Part shown: positions 1 through 7,866 of the stretch, piece by piece | How the letters are laid out: each line of letters starts with the position of its first letter | How positions within the stretch are numbered: the first letter of the stretch is position 1 | Assembly (NCBI GenBank): GCA_947632025.1 | Contig: CANRNN010000005.1 | Coordinates: 62,001 to 126,000, forward strand | Source of the DNA: an uncultured Clostridia bacterium | GTDB lineage: Bacteria > Bacillota > Clostridia > Oscillospirales > Ruminococcaceae | Reading direction: 5' to 3' | DNA: 64,000 nt | Position numbers and translations under genes: made by a program | The notes under the pieces: model-generated | What the model was told of the DNA's origin: nothing | The model's database searches: none | What the model saw: the letters and a program-made list of their open reading frames with translations, nothing else

Positions 1-301
1 TAACGACTACTTGTGCGGGATAGCCGAAAATGCACTGAATGAGGCAAAATGCGGGCGCGGCTGGAAAGCGTCAGAGCTTGCAAAACTTCCCGAACCGATA
101 AAAGCACGGGCAGTCGCGAAAATACTCACGCTCGGAAATATCCGGCCGTCAGAGCTTCGGATAAAAACAGCGTCGGAGCTTCTGGAAAAATATTCCGCAA
201 AATATAATCCCTGTAAAAACCGCTTCTTTCTGGTCAGAAAAGGCGTCTGCTTCACAGAGGAAATAACCCAGTTTTTTCACGGTTATAACGAAAAAAGATA
301 A
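1..301 (+). CDS. tilS: tRNA(Ile)-lysidine synthase, C-terminal part (5' end outside window)
   Basis: The last ~99 residues of a protein whose reading frame is open to the left edge, so the start lies outside the window. The fragment reads as the C-terminal region of TilS: a helical stretch with a 'LPEPIKARAVAKIL' type segment, then a short basic tail. The PP-loop ATPase domain that would prove the assignment is not visible. The identification rests on this weak similarity plus the well-conserved tilS-hpt-ftsH order that follows. TilS converts the wobble C of the CAU-anticodon tRNA-Ile to lysidine. The TTG at 11 is an internal Leu codon and not a start. Confidence 0.7.
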   Translation, partial: NDYLCGIAENALNEAKCGRGWKASELAKLPEPIKARAVAKILTLGNIRPSELRIKTASELLEKYSAKYNPCKNRFFLVRKGVCFTEEITQFFHGYNEKR

Positions 302-350
302 ATTTTTCTCGGAACGGAAGAAATTTTCATACGTTTATCACGAAAAATAA

Positions 351-379
351 TTGCATTTTTTCGTGGAATGTGTTATAAT
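351..379 (+). promoter_or_regulatory. Sigma-A type promoter of hpt
   Basis: TTGCAT at 351-356, a 17-bp spacer, and TATAAT at 374-379 preceded by an extended -10 TG. It lies just upstream of the hpt ribosome-binding site, so hpt-ftsH can be transcribed independently of tilS. Confidence 0.7.
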
Positions 380-403
380 TAAATTTGTGTGGAGGAATTT
401 GAA

Positions 404-940
404 ATGTTTGTTCCGCAGGAGGTTGAACGTATCCTGTTCACAAAAGAAGAAATTTCCGCGCAGGTAAAGCGTATAGGCGCAGAGCTTACCCGTGACTACA
501 AAGGGAAAGAACCTCTGTTTCTGTGCGTGCTTAAGGGCGCGTCGGTGTTCTTCGCGGACCTTATACGCGAGGTGGAAATACCGGTCAGAATAGATTTTCT
601 GAGGGCTTCAAGCTATGTGGGAACGGATTCTTCGGGAACAGTAACTCTCGAAACTTCCACTATCCCCGACGTGAAAGACCGTGACGTGCTTATCGTCGAG
701 GATATAGTCGATACCGCAAGGACGCTCTCTTTGCTGAAAACAGAGATAAGCGGACGCGGCGCGCGGTCGGTGCATACCGCCTGCCTTCTGGATAAACCGT
801 CAAGGCGCGTGGTAAAAGACTTCAAAGCCGATTATACGGGAATGGAAATAGAGGACCTGTTCGTGGTGGGCTACGGGCTGGACTGCGGGCAGGAGTTCAG
901 AAATCTCCCGTATATCGGGATATATAAGTCTGTTTCGTAA
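404..940 (+). CDS. hpt: Hypoxanthine phosphoribosyltransferase
   Basis: Purine salvage enzyme that transfers ribose-5-phosphate from PRPP to hypoxanthine or guanine. The 178-residue length is typical. The LKG loop is at residues 43-45 and the PRPP-binding segment VEDIVDTART at 98-107. The usual small Gly of the DTG part of that loop is Ala here (DTA), a mild oddity. I chose ATG 404 because GGAGGA (391-396) sits 7 bases before it. The GTG at 389 overlaps that Shine-Dalgarno and would add five residues. Followed by ftsH, as in Bacillus and clostridia. Confidence 0.93.
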   Translation: MFVPQEVERILFTKEEISAQVKRIGAELTRDYKGKEPLFLCVLKGASVFFADLIREVEIPVRIDFLRASSYVGTDSSGTVTLETSTIPDVKDRDVLIVEDIVDTARTLSLLKTEISGRGARSVHTACLLDKPSRRVVKDFKADYTGMEIEDLFVVGYGLDCGQEFRNLPYIGIYKSVS

Positions 941-1053
941 GCATTGTCCGATATCGGGTATCAGATATTACATAATTTAAGAATTCAACAAATTTTCATA
1001 GAAATCACTTTCCGGCAGCAAAAGCTGAAACCGGAAAAAGAAAGGCGGTCTAA

Positions 1054-3096
1054 ATGAAGAAAAAAGGACTACAAGGCGTTATAATTTATGTTCTGGTGGC
1101 GATTTTGCTTATATTCGGGCTCGTATATATGCTGAATGTCGCGGGAAGAAGTTCGGGCAGGACGGCAACACGCTATTCGGACGTTATAGCCGAGTTCGAT
1201 AAGCTGAACGTTTCGGCGTTCGAGCTTGACCTCGGAAGCGGCTCGCTGCAATATTACCTTAAAGGAACGGAAAATGACGTTAAAAACGTCATCTACTATT
1301 CCGTCCCGAACGTGAATGTTTTCCTTAACGATATCAACAGCGGCTATACCTCCGAGGGAAAAATAGCAAACTACCGCGTGCGCTATAACGAGGCGAACCC
1401 CAATGCGCCGCTTGTCGAGAATTATATCCCGATAGCGGATAATACGTTTATCACGACTATATTGCCGTATCTGCTGCTGGTCGGAGTTATGGTGATCTTC
1501 ACGTTTATCGTGCTCAGACAGACTTCGGGCGGCGGGAAGATGAACACCTTCTCACGCGCAAACGTCCGTACTCAGTCGGGAAAGAAAGTCACCTTCGAGG
1601 ACGTGGCAGGCGCTGACGAGGAAAAACAGGAGCTGGTCGAGATAGTCGACTATCTGAAAAATCCTCACAAGTACCGCGAAATAGGCGCGAGAGTTCCTAA
1701 GGGCGTGCTGCTCGTGGGACCTCCCGGAACAGGTAAAACTCTGCTCGCGAAAGCCGTCGCGGGCGAGGCAGGCGCACCGTTCTTCTCCATTTCCGGTTCG
1801 GATTTCGTGGAAATGTACGTCGGCGTGGGCGCGTCGCGTGTGCGCGACCTGTTCGACCAGGCTAAAAAGCATACTCCGTCCATCGTTTTCATAGACGAGA
1901 TAGACGCCGTCGGCAGACAGCGCGGCGCGGGTCTTGGCGGCGGTCACGACGAGCGTGAGCAAACATTGAACCAGCTCCTCGTCGAAATGGACGGTTTCAA
2001 CGAAAACGAAAACATCATAGTTATGGCGGCTACTAACCGCCGCGATATACTCGACCCCGCTCTGCTGCGTCCGGGACGCTTCGACAGACAGGTCGTCGTA
2101 AGCTACCCCGATATGAAAGGACGCGAGGAGATCCTTAAAGTCCACACCAGAAACAAGAATATCGGTCCCGACGTCGATTTGAAGCGTATCGCCGGAAGAA
2201 CGGTAGGCTTTACCGGAGCAGACCTCGAAAACCTTGTGAACGAAGCCGCGCTGCTCGCCGCGAGAAATAACCGCAAGGCTGTCACCGAGGCGGATATCGA
2301 GGAAGCAACCATAAAGGTAGTGGCAGGTCCCGAAAAGAAATCCCGCATAATAAGCGACGAGGATAAGCGGATAACCGCATATCACGAGGCAGGTCACGCT
2401 ATAACCACCTACCGCTGCGAGTCGCAGGATAAGGTGTACAAGGTCACTATCGTTCCGCGCGGAATGGCTGCGGGACTTACAATGCACGTCCCCGAAAAGG
2501 ACCACGAGCATATGACCAAGCGCCGTATGGAGGAGAATATTGTCGTGCTGCTCGGAGGACGCGTAGCCGAGAAACTTGTCCTCGACGATATAACCACGGG
2601 CGCTTCCAACGATATCGAACGCGCCACGGGTGTTGCCCGCGATATGGTAATGCGCTACGGCTTTTCCGAAAAGCTGGGTCCTATCCTCTACGGGAACGAG
2701 GATCACGAGGTGTTCCTCGGACGCGATTATTCACAGGGTAAGAATTATTCCGAAAACGTCGCTTCCGAAATAGACGCCGAAATACGCGAGATAATCGAAA
2801 CAGGCTACGAGCGGGCAAAGGATATCCTCACCGCCGACCGCGAGCTTCTCGACCGCTGCGCACAGTACCTTATCAATAACGAAACGCTTGACGGTCCCGA
2901 TTTCTATAAGCTGATGAATAACGAGATAGATGTCTACGGCAATCCCACGGGAACACCCGCCGATAATGATATCTCCGAGGAAAAACCGACCGCCGAAGCC
3001 CCTGCCGAGAGCGGGGACACGACCGAGGGCACGACCGAAATACTGACCGAACCCGCGGAAAATAATGACGAGGGAAACGAAAATTCCGATAACTAA
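1054..3096 (+). CDS. ftsH: ATP-dependent zinc metalloprotease FtsH
   Basis: Membrane-anchored AAA+ protease that degrades misfolded membrane proteins and short-lived regulators. 680 residues. TM helix at about 8-30, an extracytoplasmic loop, second TM at about 130-153, Walker A GPPGTGKT at 222-229, a FIDEIDAVG Walker B, the second region of homology with RPGRFDR, and the zinc site HEAGH at 444-448. The C-terminal ~45 residues form an acidic, Thr/Glu-rich, low-complexity tail, longer than in many homologues. The start has AAAGGCGG nine bases upstream. Third gene of the tilS-hpt-ftsH cluster. Confidence 0.98.
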   Translation: MKKKGLQGVIIYVLVAILLIFGLVYMLNVAGRSSGRTATRYSDVIAEFDKLNVSAFELDLGSGSLQYYLKGTENDVKNVIYYSVPNVNVFLNDINSGYTSEGKIANYRVRYNEANPNAPLVENYIPIADNTFITTILPYLLLVGVMVIFTFIVLRQTSGGGKMNTFSRANVRTQSGKKVTFEDVAGADEEKQELVEIVDYLKNPHKYREIGARVPKGVLLVGPPGTGKTLLAKAVAGEAGAPFFSISGSDFVEMYVGVGASRVRDLFDQAKKHTPSIVFIDEIDAVGRQRGAGLGGGHDEREQTLNQLLVEMDGFNENENIIVMAATNRRDILDPALLRPGRFDRQVVVSYPDMKGREEILKVHTRNKNIGPDVDLKRIAGRTVGFTGADLENLVNEAALLAARNNRKAVTEADIEEATIKVVAGPEKKSRIISDEDKRITAYHEAGHAITTYRCESQDKVYKVTIVPRGMAAGLTMHVPEKDHEHMTKRRMEENIVVLLGGRVAEKLVLDDITTGASNDIERATGVARDMVMRYGFSEKLGPILYGNEDHEVFLGRDYSQGKNYSENVASEIDAEIREIIETGYERAKDILTADRELLDRCAQYLINNETLDGPDFYKLMNNEIDVYGNPTGTPADNDISEEKPTAEAPAESGDTTEGTTEILTEPAENNDEGNENSDN

Positions 3097-3117
3097 AAAC
3101 GGATTGGAAGTAATTAT

Positions 3118-3546
3118 ATGGCAATAGAGTTTATCGACGAAGCCCCGACCCTTGAGGAATATAAGGAAATGCGCCGCGCCGTGAATTTTATGGTGCTTTC
3201 CGACAGAATAGCGTCAAACGCTCTCAATAACGCCTATCATATCACCACCGTCCGCGACAACGGACGCGCCATAGGAATGATACGCGTGCTGTCGGACGGA
3301 AGCTATGCAAATTTCATCACGGACGTTATGGTGATACCCGAATATCAGGGGCGCGGCATAGGTACACAAATGATGCAGCGCACAATGGATTTTATGAAAA
3401 GCACCCTGCTTCCGGGGGAAACCATAGTGCTGTATCTTATGTCGGCAATCGGCAGAGAGCCGTTTTATAAAAAGTTCGGCTTTAAGACCCGCCCCAACGA
3501 GGTGTGGGGCGCGGGTATGAGTCAGTGGCTGACCCGAAAGGATTAA
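3118..3546 (+). CDS. GNAT family N-acetyltransferase
   Basis: A 142-residue single-domain acetyltransferase of the Gcn5 fold. The acetyl-CoA pyrophosphate loop EYQGRGIGT lies at residues 75-83, after the typical beta-strand 'ITDVMVIP'. A C-terminal 'REPFYKKFGFKTRPN' segment is also typical of the fold. The substrate cannot be told from sequence. It begins 21 nt after ftsH and is probably cotranscribed, but nothing functional links the two. Confidence 0.85.
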   Translation: MAIEFIDEAPTLEEYKEMRRAVNFMVLSDRIASNALNNAYHITTVRDNGRAIGMIRVLSDGSYANFITDVMVIPEYQGRGIGTQMMQRTMDFMKSTLLPGETIVLYLMSAIGREPFYKKFGFKTRPNEVWGAGMSQWLTRKD

Positions 3547-3560
3547 ATGGCTTGTTGGTG

Positions 3561-3587
3561 ATAAAACGGGCAATCCCGCCCTTTTAT
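3561..3587 (+). terminator. Possible terminator after the GNAT gene
   Basis: Hairpin with arms ATAAAA-GGGC and GCCC-TTTTAT and one bulged C. The downstream T-run is part of the stem, so it is only a moderate terminator and could work in both directions. Confidence 0.4.
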
Positions 3588-3618
3588 GGATACTGATATT
3601 TATGTAATGAGGTAGATT

Positions 3619-4146
3619 ATGGAAAGATTTTGTGACAAATGCGGAACACTGGTAAGCGGAGAGGGCAAATTCTGCCCGTCCTGCGGCGCTCCCCTCGAAA
3701 GCGCGGTAGACCTCGGAAAGCCCGATATCGACTCCCCTGTTCAGACCGAGCAGCAGCCGTCCCCTTACGTTGCCCCCGTGAATAATACATATTCGGGGAC
3801 TTCAAGCAGCAATCAGGGTCAGATTCCCGCTTACCCGCAAAGCTACAATACAAATTCAAACGCTTCGTCAAACAACGATATGACGATAGGAAAGTGGCTG
3901 TTGACTTTCCTTATTTCGGCAATTCCGATAGTGGGTCTGATTATGCTGTTTATATGGGCATTCGGCGACGACGGGAACACTACCCGCCAGACTTTCAGCA
4001 AGGCGTATCTTCTCTGGACGCTTATTTCGGTCGGCGCAACGTTTATTTTGTATTTCGGAATGATCGTGTGCATAGGCAGTATGATGGGCGGACTGGGCAA
4101 TATTTTGTCGGAAATGGAAATGAATATGGCAATGCTCTTTGCTTAA
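3619..4146 (+). CDS. Zinc-ribbon membrane protein of unknown function
   Basis: 175 residues. The N-terminal zinc ribbon has CxxC pairs at C5/C8 and C19/C22. A Ser/Asn/Gln/Pro-rich linker follows (about 30-87), then two hydrophobic segments at about 92-115 and 130-156. Such zinc-ribbon plus linker plus TM proteins are common in clostridia and have no assigned reaction. A good terminator follows immediately, so it closes its own transcription unit. Confidence 0.8.
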   Translation: MERFCDKCGTLVSGEGKFCPSCGAPLESAVDLGKPDIDSPVQTEQQPSPYVAPVNNTYSGTSSSNQGQIPAYPQSYNTNSNASSNNDMTIGKWLLTFLISAIPIVGLIMLFIWAFGDDGNTTRQTFSKAYLLWTLISVGATFILYFGMIVCIGSMMGGLGNILSEMEMNMAMLFA

Positions 4147-4159
4147 AAGAACACACAAG

Positions 4160-4189
4160 CGCTGTCCGTCAGACGGGCAGCGTTTTTTT
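4160..4189 (+). terminator. Rho-independent terminator
   Basis: Ten-base-pair stem CGCTGTCCGT / ACGGGCAGCG (one G-T pair) with a three-base loop, then seven Ts. It ends the zinc-ribbon gene just before the DUF218 gene. Confidence 0.85.
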
Positions 4190-4205
4190 ATAAAGGAACG
4201 CAAAT

Positions 4206-4979
4206 ATGAAAAAACCTGTTTCAATTATTATTCGCATAATTATCGGAATAACGGCGCTTGCGGGGCTTGTTTGGGCGAATATGGGAACGCGCCTGCTGAA
4301 TACGGTAAGCGTCATAGGAACGGTCGTTTTCGGAGCGGTGATAGCCGTCTGTGTCTTCTGGAAGCAGTTCAAAGCCCTTGTTTCTAAAATATGGAAAAAG
4401 CGCGTCGGAAAGGTTTTCCTTGTGTTTTTCGGGAGCGCTGCGTCCTGCTGCGTGGTTCTGGCAGCGGTTTTCTCGGTGAATATGGTGAGGTACATCGACG
4501 TTCCCGTCGAAAACGTGAACGCCGTAATCCTTCTCGGCTGCAAGGTGAGCGGAGATACGCCGAGCTATATGCTGGAATGTCGCCTGAATTCGGCTCTGGA
4601 AGTGCTTAATTCCCATAACGACGCCGTTTGTATCGTAAGCGGCGGGCAGGGAGCCGACGAGAATATCACCGAAGCCGAGGCTATGCGCAGGTATCTTACT
4701 GCTCACGGAATCCCCGATTCGAGAATTATCCCCGAACCGAATTCCTCAAATACCCGCGAGAATCTCCGGCTTTCGGCGAATATCCTCCGCGAGCGCGGCA
4801 TTACCGACGGGATACTCATCGTCACTCACGATTTCCACCAGTACCGAGCCGAGATATACGCCCGTCAGAATGACCTCAAAGTGGGGCATTATTCAACAAA
4901 AACAGACCCCAGGCACCTTTTTTTCTATTGGATACGCGAGTGGGCAGGCATAGCGGCAGCCTACACGGGCTTGTTCTGA
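4206..4979 (+). CDS. YdcF/SanA-type DUF218 membrane protein
   Basis: 257 residues. Three hydrophobic segments (about 5-24, 33-52, 70-93) are followed by a DUF218 domain from about 104 to the end. Recognisable DUF218 blocks are 'AVILLGCKV', 'IVSGGQGADENITEAEAM', a 'PNSSNTRENL' block and 'VTHDFHQYRA'. Family members are linked to envelope integrity (SanA, YdcF, ElyC), but the reaction is not established. AGGAACG upstream gives the start at ATG 4206. It starts right after a terminator, and no promoter is obvious. Confidence 0.8.
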   Translation: MKKPVSIIIRIIIGITALAGLVWANMGTRLLNTVSVIGTVVFGAVIAVCVFWKQFKALVSKIWKKRVGKVFLVFFGSAASCCVVLAAVFSVNMVRYIDVPVENVNAVILLGCKVSGDTPSYMLECRLNSALEVLNSHNDAVCIVSGGQGADENITEAEAMRRYLTAHGIPDSRIIPEPNSSNTRENLRLSANILRERGITDGILIVTHDFHQYRAEIYARQNDLKVGHYSTKTDPRHLFFYWIREWAGIAAAYTGLF

Positions 4980-5025
4980 ATCACGAAAACTCCGCTTCAG
5001 CATACAATGATAGAGGGTAAAGCAC

Positions 5026-5128
5026 ACAGCCGTGCGCGAGGTGGCGCTTGCCCTTGAATAGCCGAGCGCAAAAGCGGCTGTTTGACATACCCAAAGCGGG
5101 CAGTATTTTTACTGTCCGCTTTAATCTT
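5026..5128 (+). other. Candidate structured transcript 3' of the DUF218 gene
   Basis: A helix can form from ACAGCCG-TGCGC (5026-5037) and GCGCA-AAAG-CGGCTGT (5066-5081): 12 pairs with a four-base bulge, enclosing a 28-nt region. It ends in the terminator at 5093. It could be a structured 3' UTR or a ~100-nt small RNA. I see a TACAAT at 5013-5018 but no -35 box. No match to a known RNA family is claimed. Confidence 0.25.
5093..5128. terminator. Bidirectional terminator between the DUF218 gene and murD2
   Basis: Thirteen-base-pair stem AAAGCGGGCAGTA / TACTGTCCGCTTT (one G-T pair) with a TTTT loop and T-rich or A-rich flanks on both sides. It serves the converging DUF218 (plus) and murD2 (minus) transcripts. 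The rpsU terminator at 46150 has nearly the same AAGCGG...CCGCTTTAAT core. Confidence 0.8.
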
Positions 5129-5137
5129 TATGAAAAT

Positions 5138-5225
5138 ACAAGTTTCTTGAATTATATACAAGATTCTTGAATATATTCAAGTTTCTTGTATCACATCGAG
5201 GAGAGTTCTTTTACAAGTTTCTTGA
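5138..5225. repeat. Short repeats with CAAGTTTCTTG core at the murD2 3' end
   Basis: The 13-mer ACAAGTTTCTTGA occurs at 5138-5150 and 5213-5225, with variants at 5158-5170 and 5177-5189. Three copies are intergenic at a 19-20 bp period. The fourth is the last codons of murD2 (FKKLV region, read on the minus strand). Each core has complementary CAAG/CTTG arms. Confidence 0.7.
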
Positions 5226-6507
5226 AGTGCCGACCGCGCTCCTCAAAGTTGCGGTAGAACCCGTAACTTGCCGAGGCAGGGGAGAGCAGCACCCTCTTTT
5301 TGGCGCATTTTGAAGCCGAATTTACGGCTTGCTCCATATCCTCGGCGAATATCTTGTTGACGACGGGATTCGTGACAAGCGCGGCAATGCGCTTTCCGCT
5401 GTCGGGCAGGAAAATGACGTTTTCGACCACACCGCGATTAAGAAATTCGCCGAGAATGTCGTAGGAAATTCCCCTGTCCATACCTCCGAGAATAAGGCAG
5501 TCCGTGCCGTCAAAGGCGTTCACGGCGGCGATAGCGGCTTCGGGAACGGTACAGATGCTGTCGTTGACGTACTCCACGCCGTTTATCACGGCGACGTGTT
5601 CGAGCCGATGTTCAAGACCCTTGAAGTCGGGCAGCGATTCAAGGCACACGTCCGTGTCCGCCCCCGCGAGTTTTGCGGCTGCCAGAGCCATTGCGATATT
5701 ATACAGATTGTGCTTTCCGCGCAGAGAGGTGTTGATCTTCGCCGAGGAGATCTCCTCACCGAACAGGAATATCGAATCTCCGTCCGTCCACACGTCGGCT
5801 TCTTTTCCGAACGCGGACGTGAAGAGCTTTCCGGACGTTTCCACGGGCATCAAGTCGCTGTTTGCGACCGTGAAGTCACATTCCCGCTGAAACCGCGCTA
5901 TATTGCGCTTTGCGGCGGCATATGCGCCGAAATCGACATAGTGGTCGAGGTGTTCGGGGAAGATGTTCAGCAGCAGCGAAATATCCGGCGAATGCCGCAC
6001 GAATTCAAGCTGATGACACGAAAGTTCCAGCACCGCCGTGACGCTTTTGTCCATCTCCTCAAGCCGCATCAGAGGCGGCACGCCGATGTTTCCGATAAGC
6101 ATTGACGGCACTCCGCAGGCTTCCAGAAAGTGACTTATCAGGGAAGAAGTGGTAGATTTTCCCTTGGTTCCCGTCACGCCGATAATTCTGCACGGTCTGA
6201 GCTTCAAAAGCAGCTCGGTCTGCGTCAGGATACGGCTTTTCGCCTGTTCACTAAGTTTGTTCTTTATAATTACTCCGGGAGATTGCAGAATAAGGTCGAA
6301 TCTCTCACATTCCGCGAGGTAATTTTCCCCCGAAATTGGCTTAACGGCGGGATTTTCGAGGTCAAGCGGATTCATGTCCGCAACGGCGATTTCGCGGCAG
6401 CAATCGAGCTTTGAAAGTAACTCCAGCCATACTTTTCCCTCTCTGCCGTATCCTAAAATAACTACACGTTTTCCGTCAAAGTGAGGTTTTAATTCATCAA
6501 TGTTCAT
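5191..6507 (-). CDS. murD2: UDP-MurNAc-L-alanine ligase, probable MurD2 type (L-glutamate adding)
   Basis: Mur ligase of 438 residues. N-terminal Rossmann domain (VVILGYGREGK at 15-25), ATP loop GTKGKST at 113-119, central 'NIFPEHLDHY', and a C-terminal domain with 'SPASASYGFYRNFEERG' (409-425). Canonical MurD has an NDSKATN motif whose Lys contacts D-Glu (K348 in E. coli). Here the motif is NDSICTVPEA (315-324), with Ile at the Lys position. With murL overlapping by 11 nt upstream, I infer that it adds L-Glu rather than D-Glu, as in the Xanthomonas MurD2-MurL pair. I chose ATG 6507 because residues N-terminal to it do not resemble Mur ligases and would lie inside murL. Confidence 0.8.
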   Translation of the reverse strand: MNIDELKPHFDGKRVVILGYGREGKVWLELLSKLDCCREIAVADMNPLDLENPAVKPISGENYLAECERFDLILQSPGVIIKNKLSEQAKSRILTQTELLLKLRPCRIIGVTGTKGKSTTSSLISHFLEACGVPSMLIGNIGVPPLMRLEEMDKSVTAVLELSCHQLEFVRHSPDISLLLNIFPEHLDHYVDFGAYAAAKRNIARFQRECDFTVANSDLMPVETSGKLFTSAFGKEADVWTDGDSIFLFGEEISSAKINTSLRGKHNLYNIAMALAAAKLAGADTDVCLESLPDFKGLEHRLEHVAVINGVEYVNDSICTVPEAAIAAVNAFDGTDCLILGGMDRGISYDILGEFLNRGVVENVIFLPDSGKRIAALVTNPVVNKIFAEDMEQAVNSASKCAKKRVLLSPASASYGFYRNFEERGRHFKKLVKELSSM

Positions 6508-7822
6508 ACACAATTTTCTCCAGAATGGGTATAAATTCCTTAGGAACAAAATTGTCCCCGTCAAAAAAATTCGTAAGGTCAACGGGCTTATACCCCTCAA
6601 ACCGCTCTCTGAAGCGCAAAAGCAGCGCGGGCGGGTCGTCCTTTCGCCTGTCGAGCGCCATTTTAAGCGACAAACGCACCTCGTCCTTTGTTCCGACGCA
6701 CTCAAACGGCTTATCCTCGCCGTCGTTCATCAGCCCGTCCAGCATCTCGGAGAGGTCGGCTCTTTCGAGCATATTGCACCCGAAAATTCCCGTCAGCACG
6801 CCGTCGTCCAGGAACGCCGCCAGCAAAATATACACATACAGGCATTTTGCGCAGTTACAGCACCACACGTTGGTTTTCGAGCCGAGATTACAGCTCTGAA
6901 AAACGTGATAATACTGCGGAAATCTGACAAATTCGCGCGCTATCTGCCACTCCGACAGCGGTCGCAGCAGGCTGAAATATTCGGGGCAGTTTCCGAAAGT
7001 TTTTGTGCAATATTCACGAAAATCACGCTCAAATTCCGTCGATTTGCTGTACTGGTGATTGACGTTCAGCCCCTCGACGTAGCTTTCGTTCGCGCTGCTT
7101 TCGTTGGATAAAGCAATGTACTTCACATTCAGCATAATTCCGCATAACAGCGCGGAAAACGCGACCACCGCCGAAAACGGCGTATGCCCGTTCAGCCACC
7201 CCGCCGTGTTTCTTTCGAGCAGCGTTTTATCTATGGTCCTTCGCGGACAAACGGCTTTTTCAAGCGGAATTCCCGCGGCTTTGACGCAGCCTTCCGTCGC
7301 ACCGCGCGCGTTTATGATGTAGGGCGTGATTTCGACGCCTGCGGCTTTCAGCAGCTCCAGCGTCACCACGCTGTCTTTTCCCCCGCCGACCGGCACCAGA
7401 GCGCCATTCAGCACGGGTCTTACTTCGGGTAACGGCGCGGGTTCGGGGGCGGTTATCGTCATAAAATCCTCGAATTTCGCGTCTATTTTGTTCCGGTAGA
7501 AGAACTCCCCCAAGCCGTTGAAATACAGTTTTTTCCACCAGTTTTTCTGCCATTCGGACAGTCCCCCGCACCTCACCTCGACCGTCGGGCAGCACGCGCA
7601 TTTCCAGTAGGAAACAAGCTCCGCCATTCCCAGTGAAAAAGCCGCGGTTTCAAGCTGCAAACGCGAGAAATTGCCGCTCATATAATCACGGTCAAATTCC
7701 CACTTCGGGTAGAAATGATATTCGTCTATCTGAAAATGGAAAGTTAAATATTTCTCGTTTATTTCATAACTGTGGTAGATAAAAATCGGGTGTTCTCTGC
7801 GTAATTCGTCAAAAGTACTCAT
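6497..7822 (-). CDS. murL: UDP-MurNAc-L-alanyl-L-glutamate epimerase MurL
   Basis: 441 residues. Known MurL (Xanthomonas oryzae) uses ATP to invert the terminal L-Glu of UDP-MurNAc-L-Ala-L-Glu to D-Glu. Family blocks recognised in order: FNGLGEFFYRN (101-111), P-loop-like VGGGKDS (145-151), LNGHTPFSAV (210-219), SNESS (239-243), VNHQYSK (254-260), YFSLLRPLSEWQIA (282-295), a Cys cluster WCCNCAKC (320-327), IFGCNMLE and KPFECVG. GGGKDS resembles the PP-loop of ATP pyrophosphatases. AAAGG lies eight bases before the ATG. It sits between tmcAL and murD2, and its coding end overlaps the murD2 start, suggesting coupled translation. Identification is from remembered motifs, not a search. Confidence 0.88.
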   Translation of the reverse strand: MSTFDELRREHPIFIYHSYEINEKYLTFHFQIDEYHFYPKWEFDRDYMSGNFSRLQLETAAFSLGMAELVSYWKCACCPTVEVRCGGLSEWQKNWWKKLYFNGLGEFFYRNKIDAKFEDFMTITAPEPAPLPEVRPVLNGALVPVGGGKDSVVTLELLKAAGVEITPYIINARGATEGCVKAAGIPLEKAVCPRRTIDKTLLERNTAGWLNGHTPFSAVVAFSALLCGIMLNVKYIALSNESSANESYVEGLNVNHQYSKSTEFERDFREYCTKTFGNCPEYFSLLRPLSEWQIAREFVRFPQYYHVFQSCNLGSKTNVWCCNCAKCLYVYILLAAFLDDGVLTGIFGCNMLERADLSEMLDGLMNDGEDKPFECVGTKDEVRLSLKMALDRRKDDPPALLLRFRERFEGYKPVDLTNFFDGDNFVPKEFIPILEKIVYEH

Positions 7823-7866
7823 TATTTAACCTTTCGTAGGCGATATTTTGTGCGTTTTCACGAAAA

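Noticed and set aside
1552-2706. 384-codon open frame antisense to ftsH
   Set aside because: It lies fully inside ftsH, has no recognisable domain or ribosome-binding site, and follows from the codon bias of the sense gene.
6508-6705. N-terminal extension of murD2
   Set aside because: Lies inside murL in another frame and is unlike Mur ligases. ATG 6507 gives the normal length.
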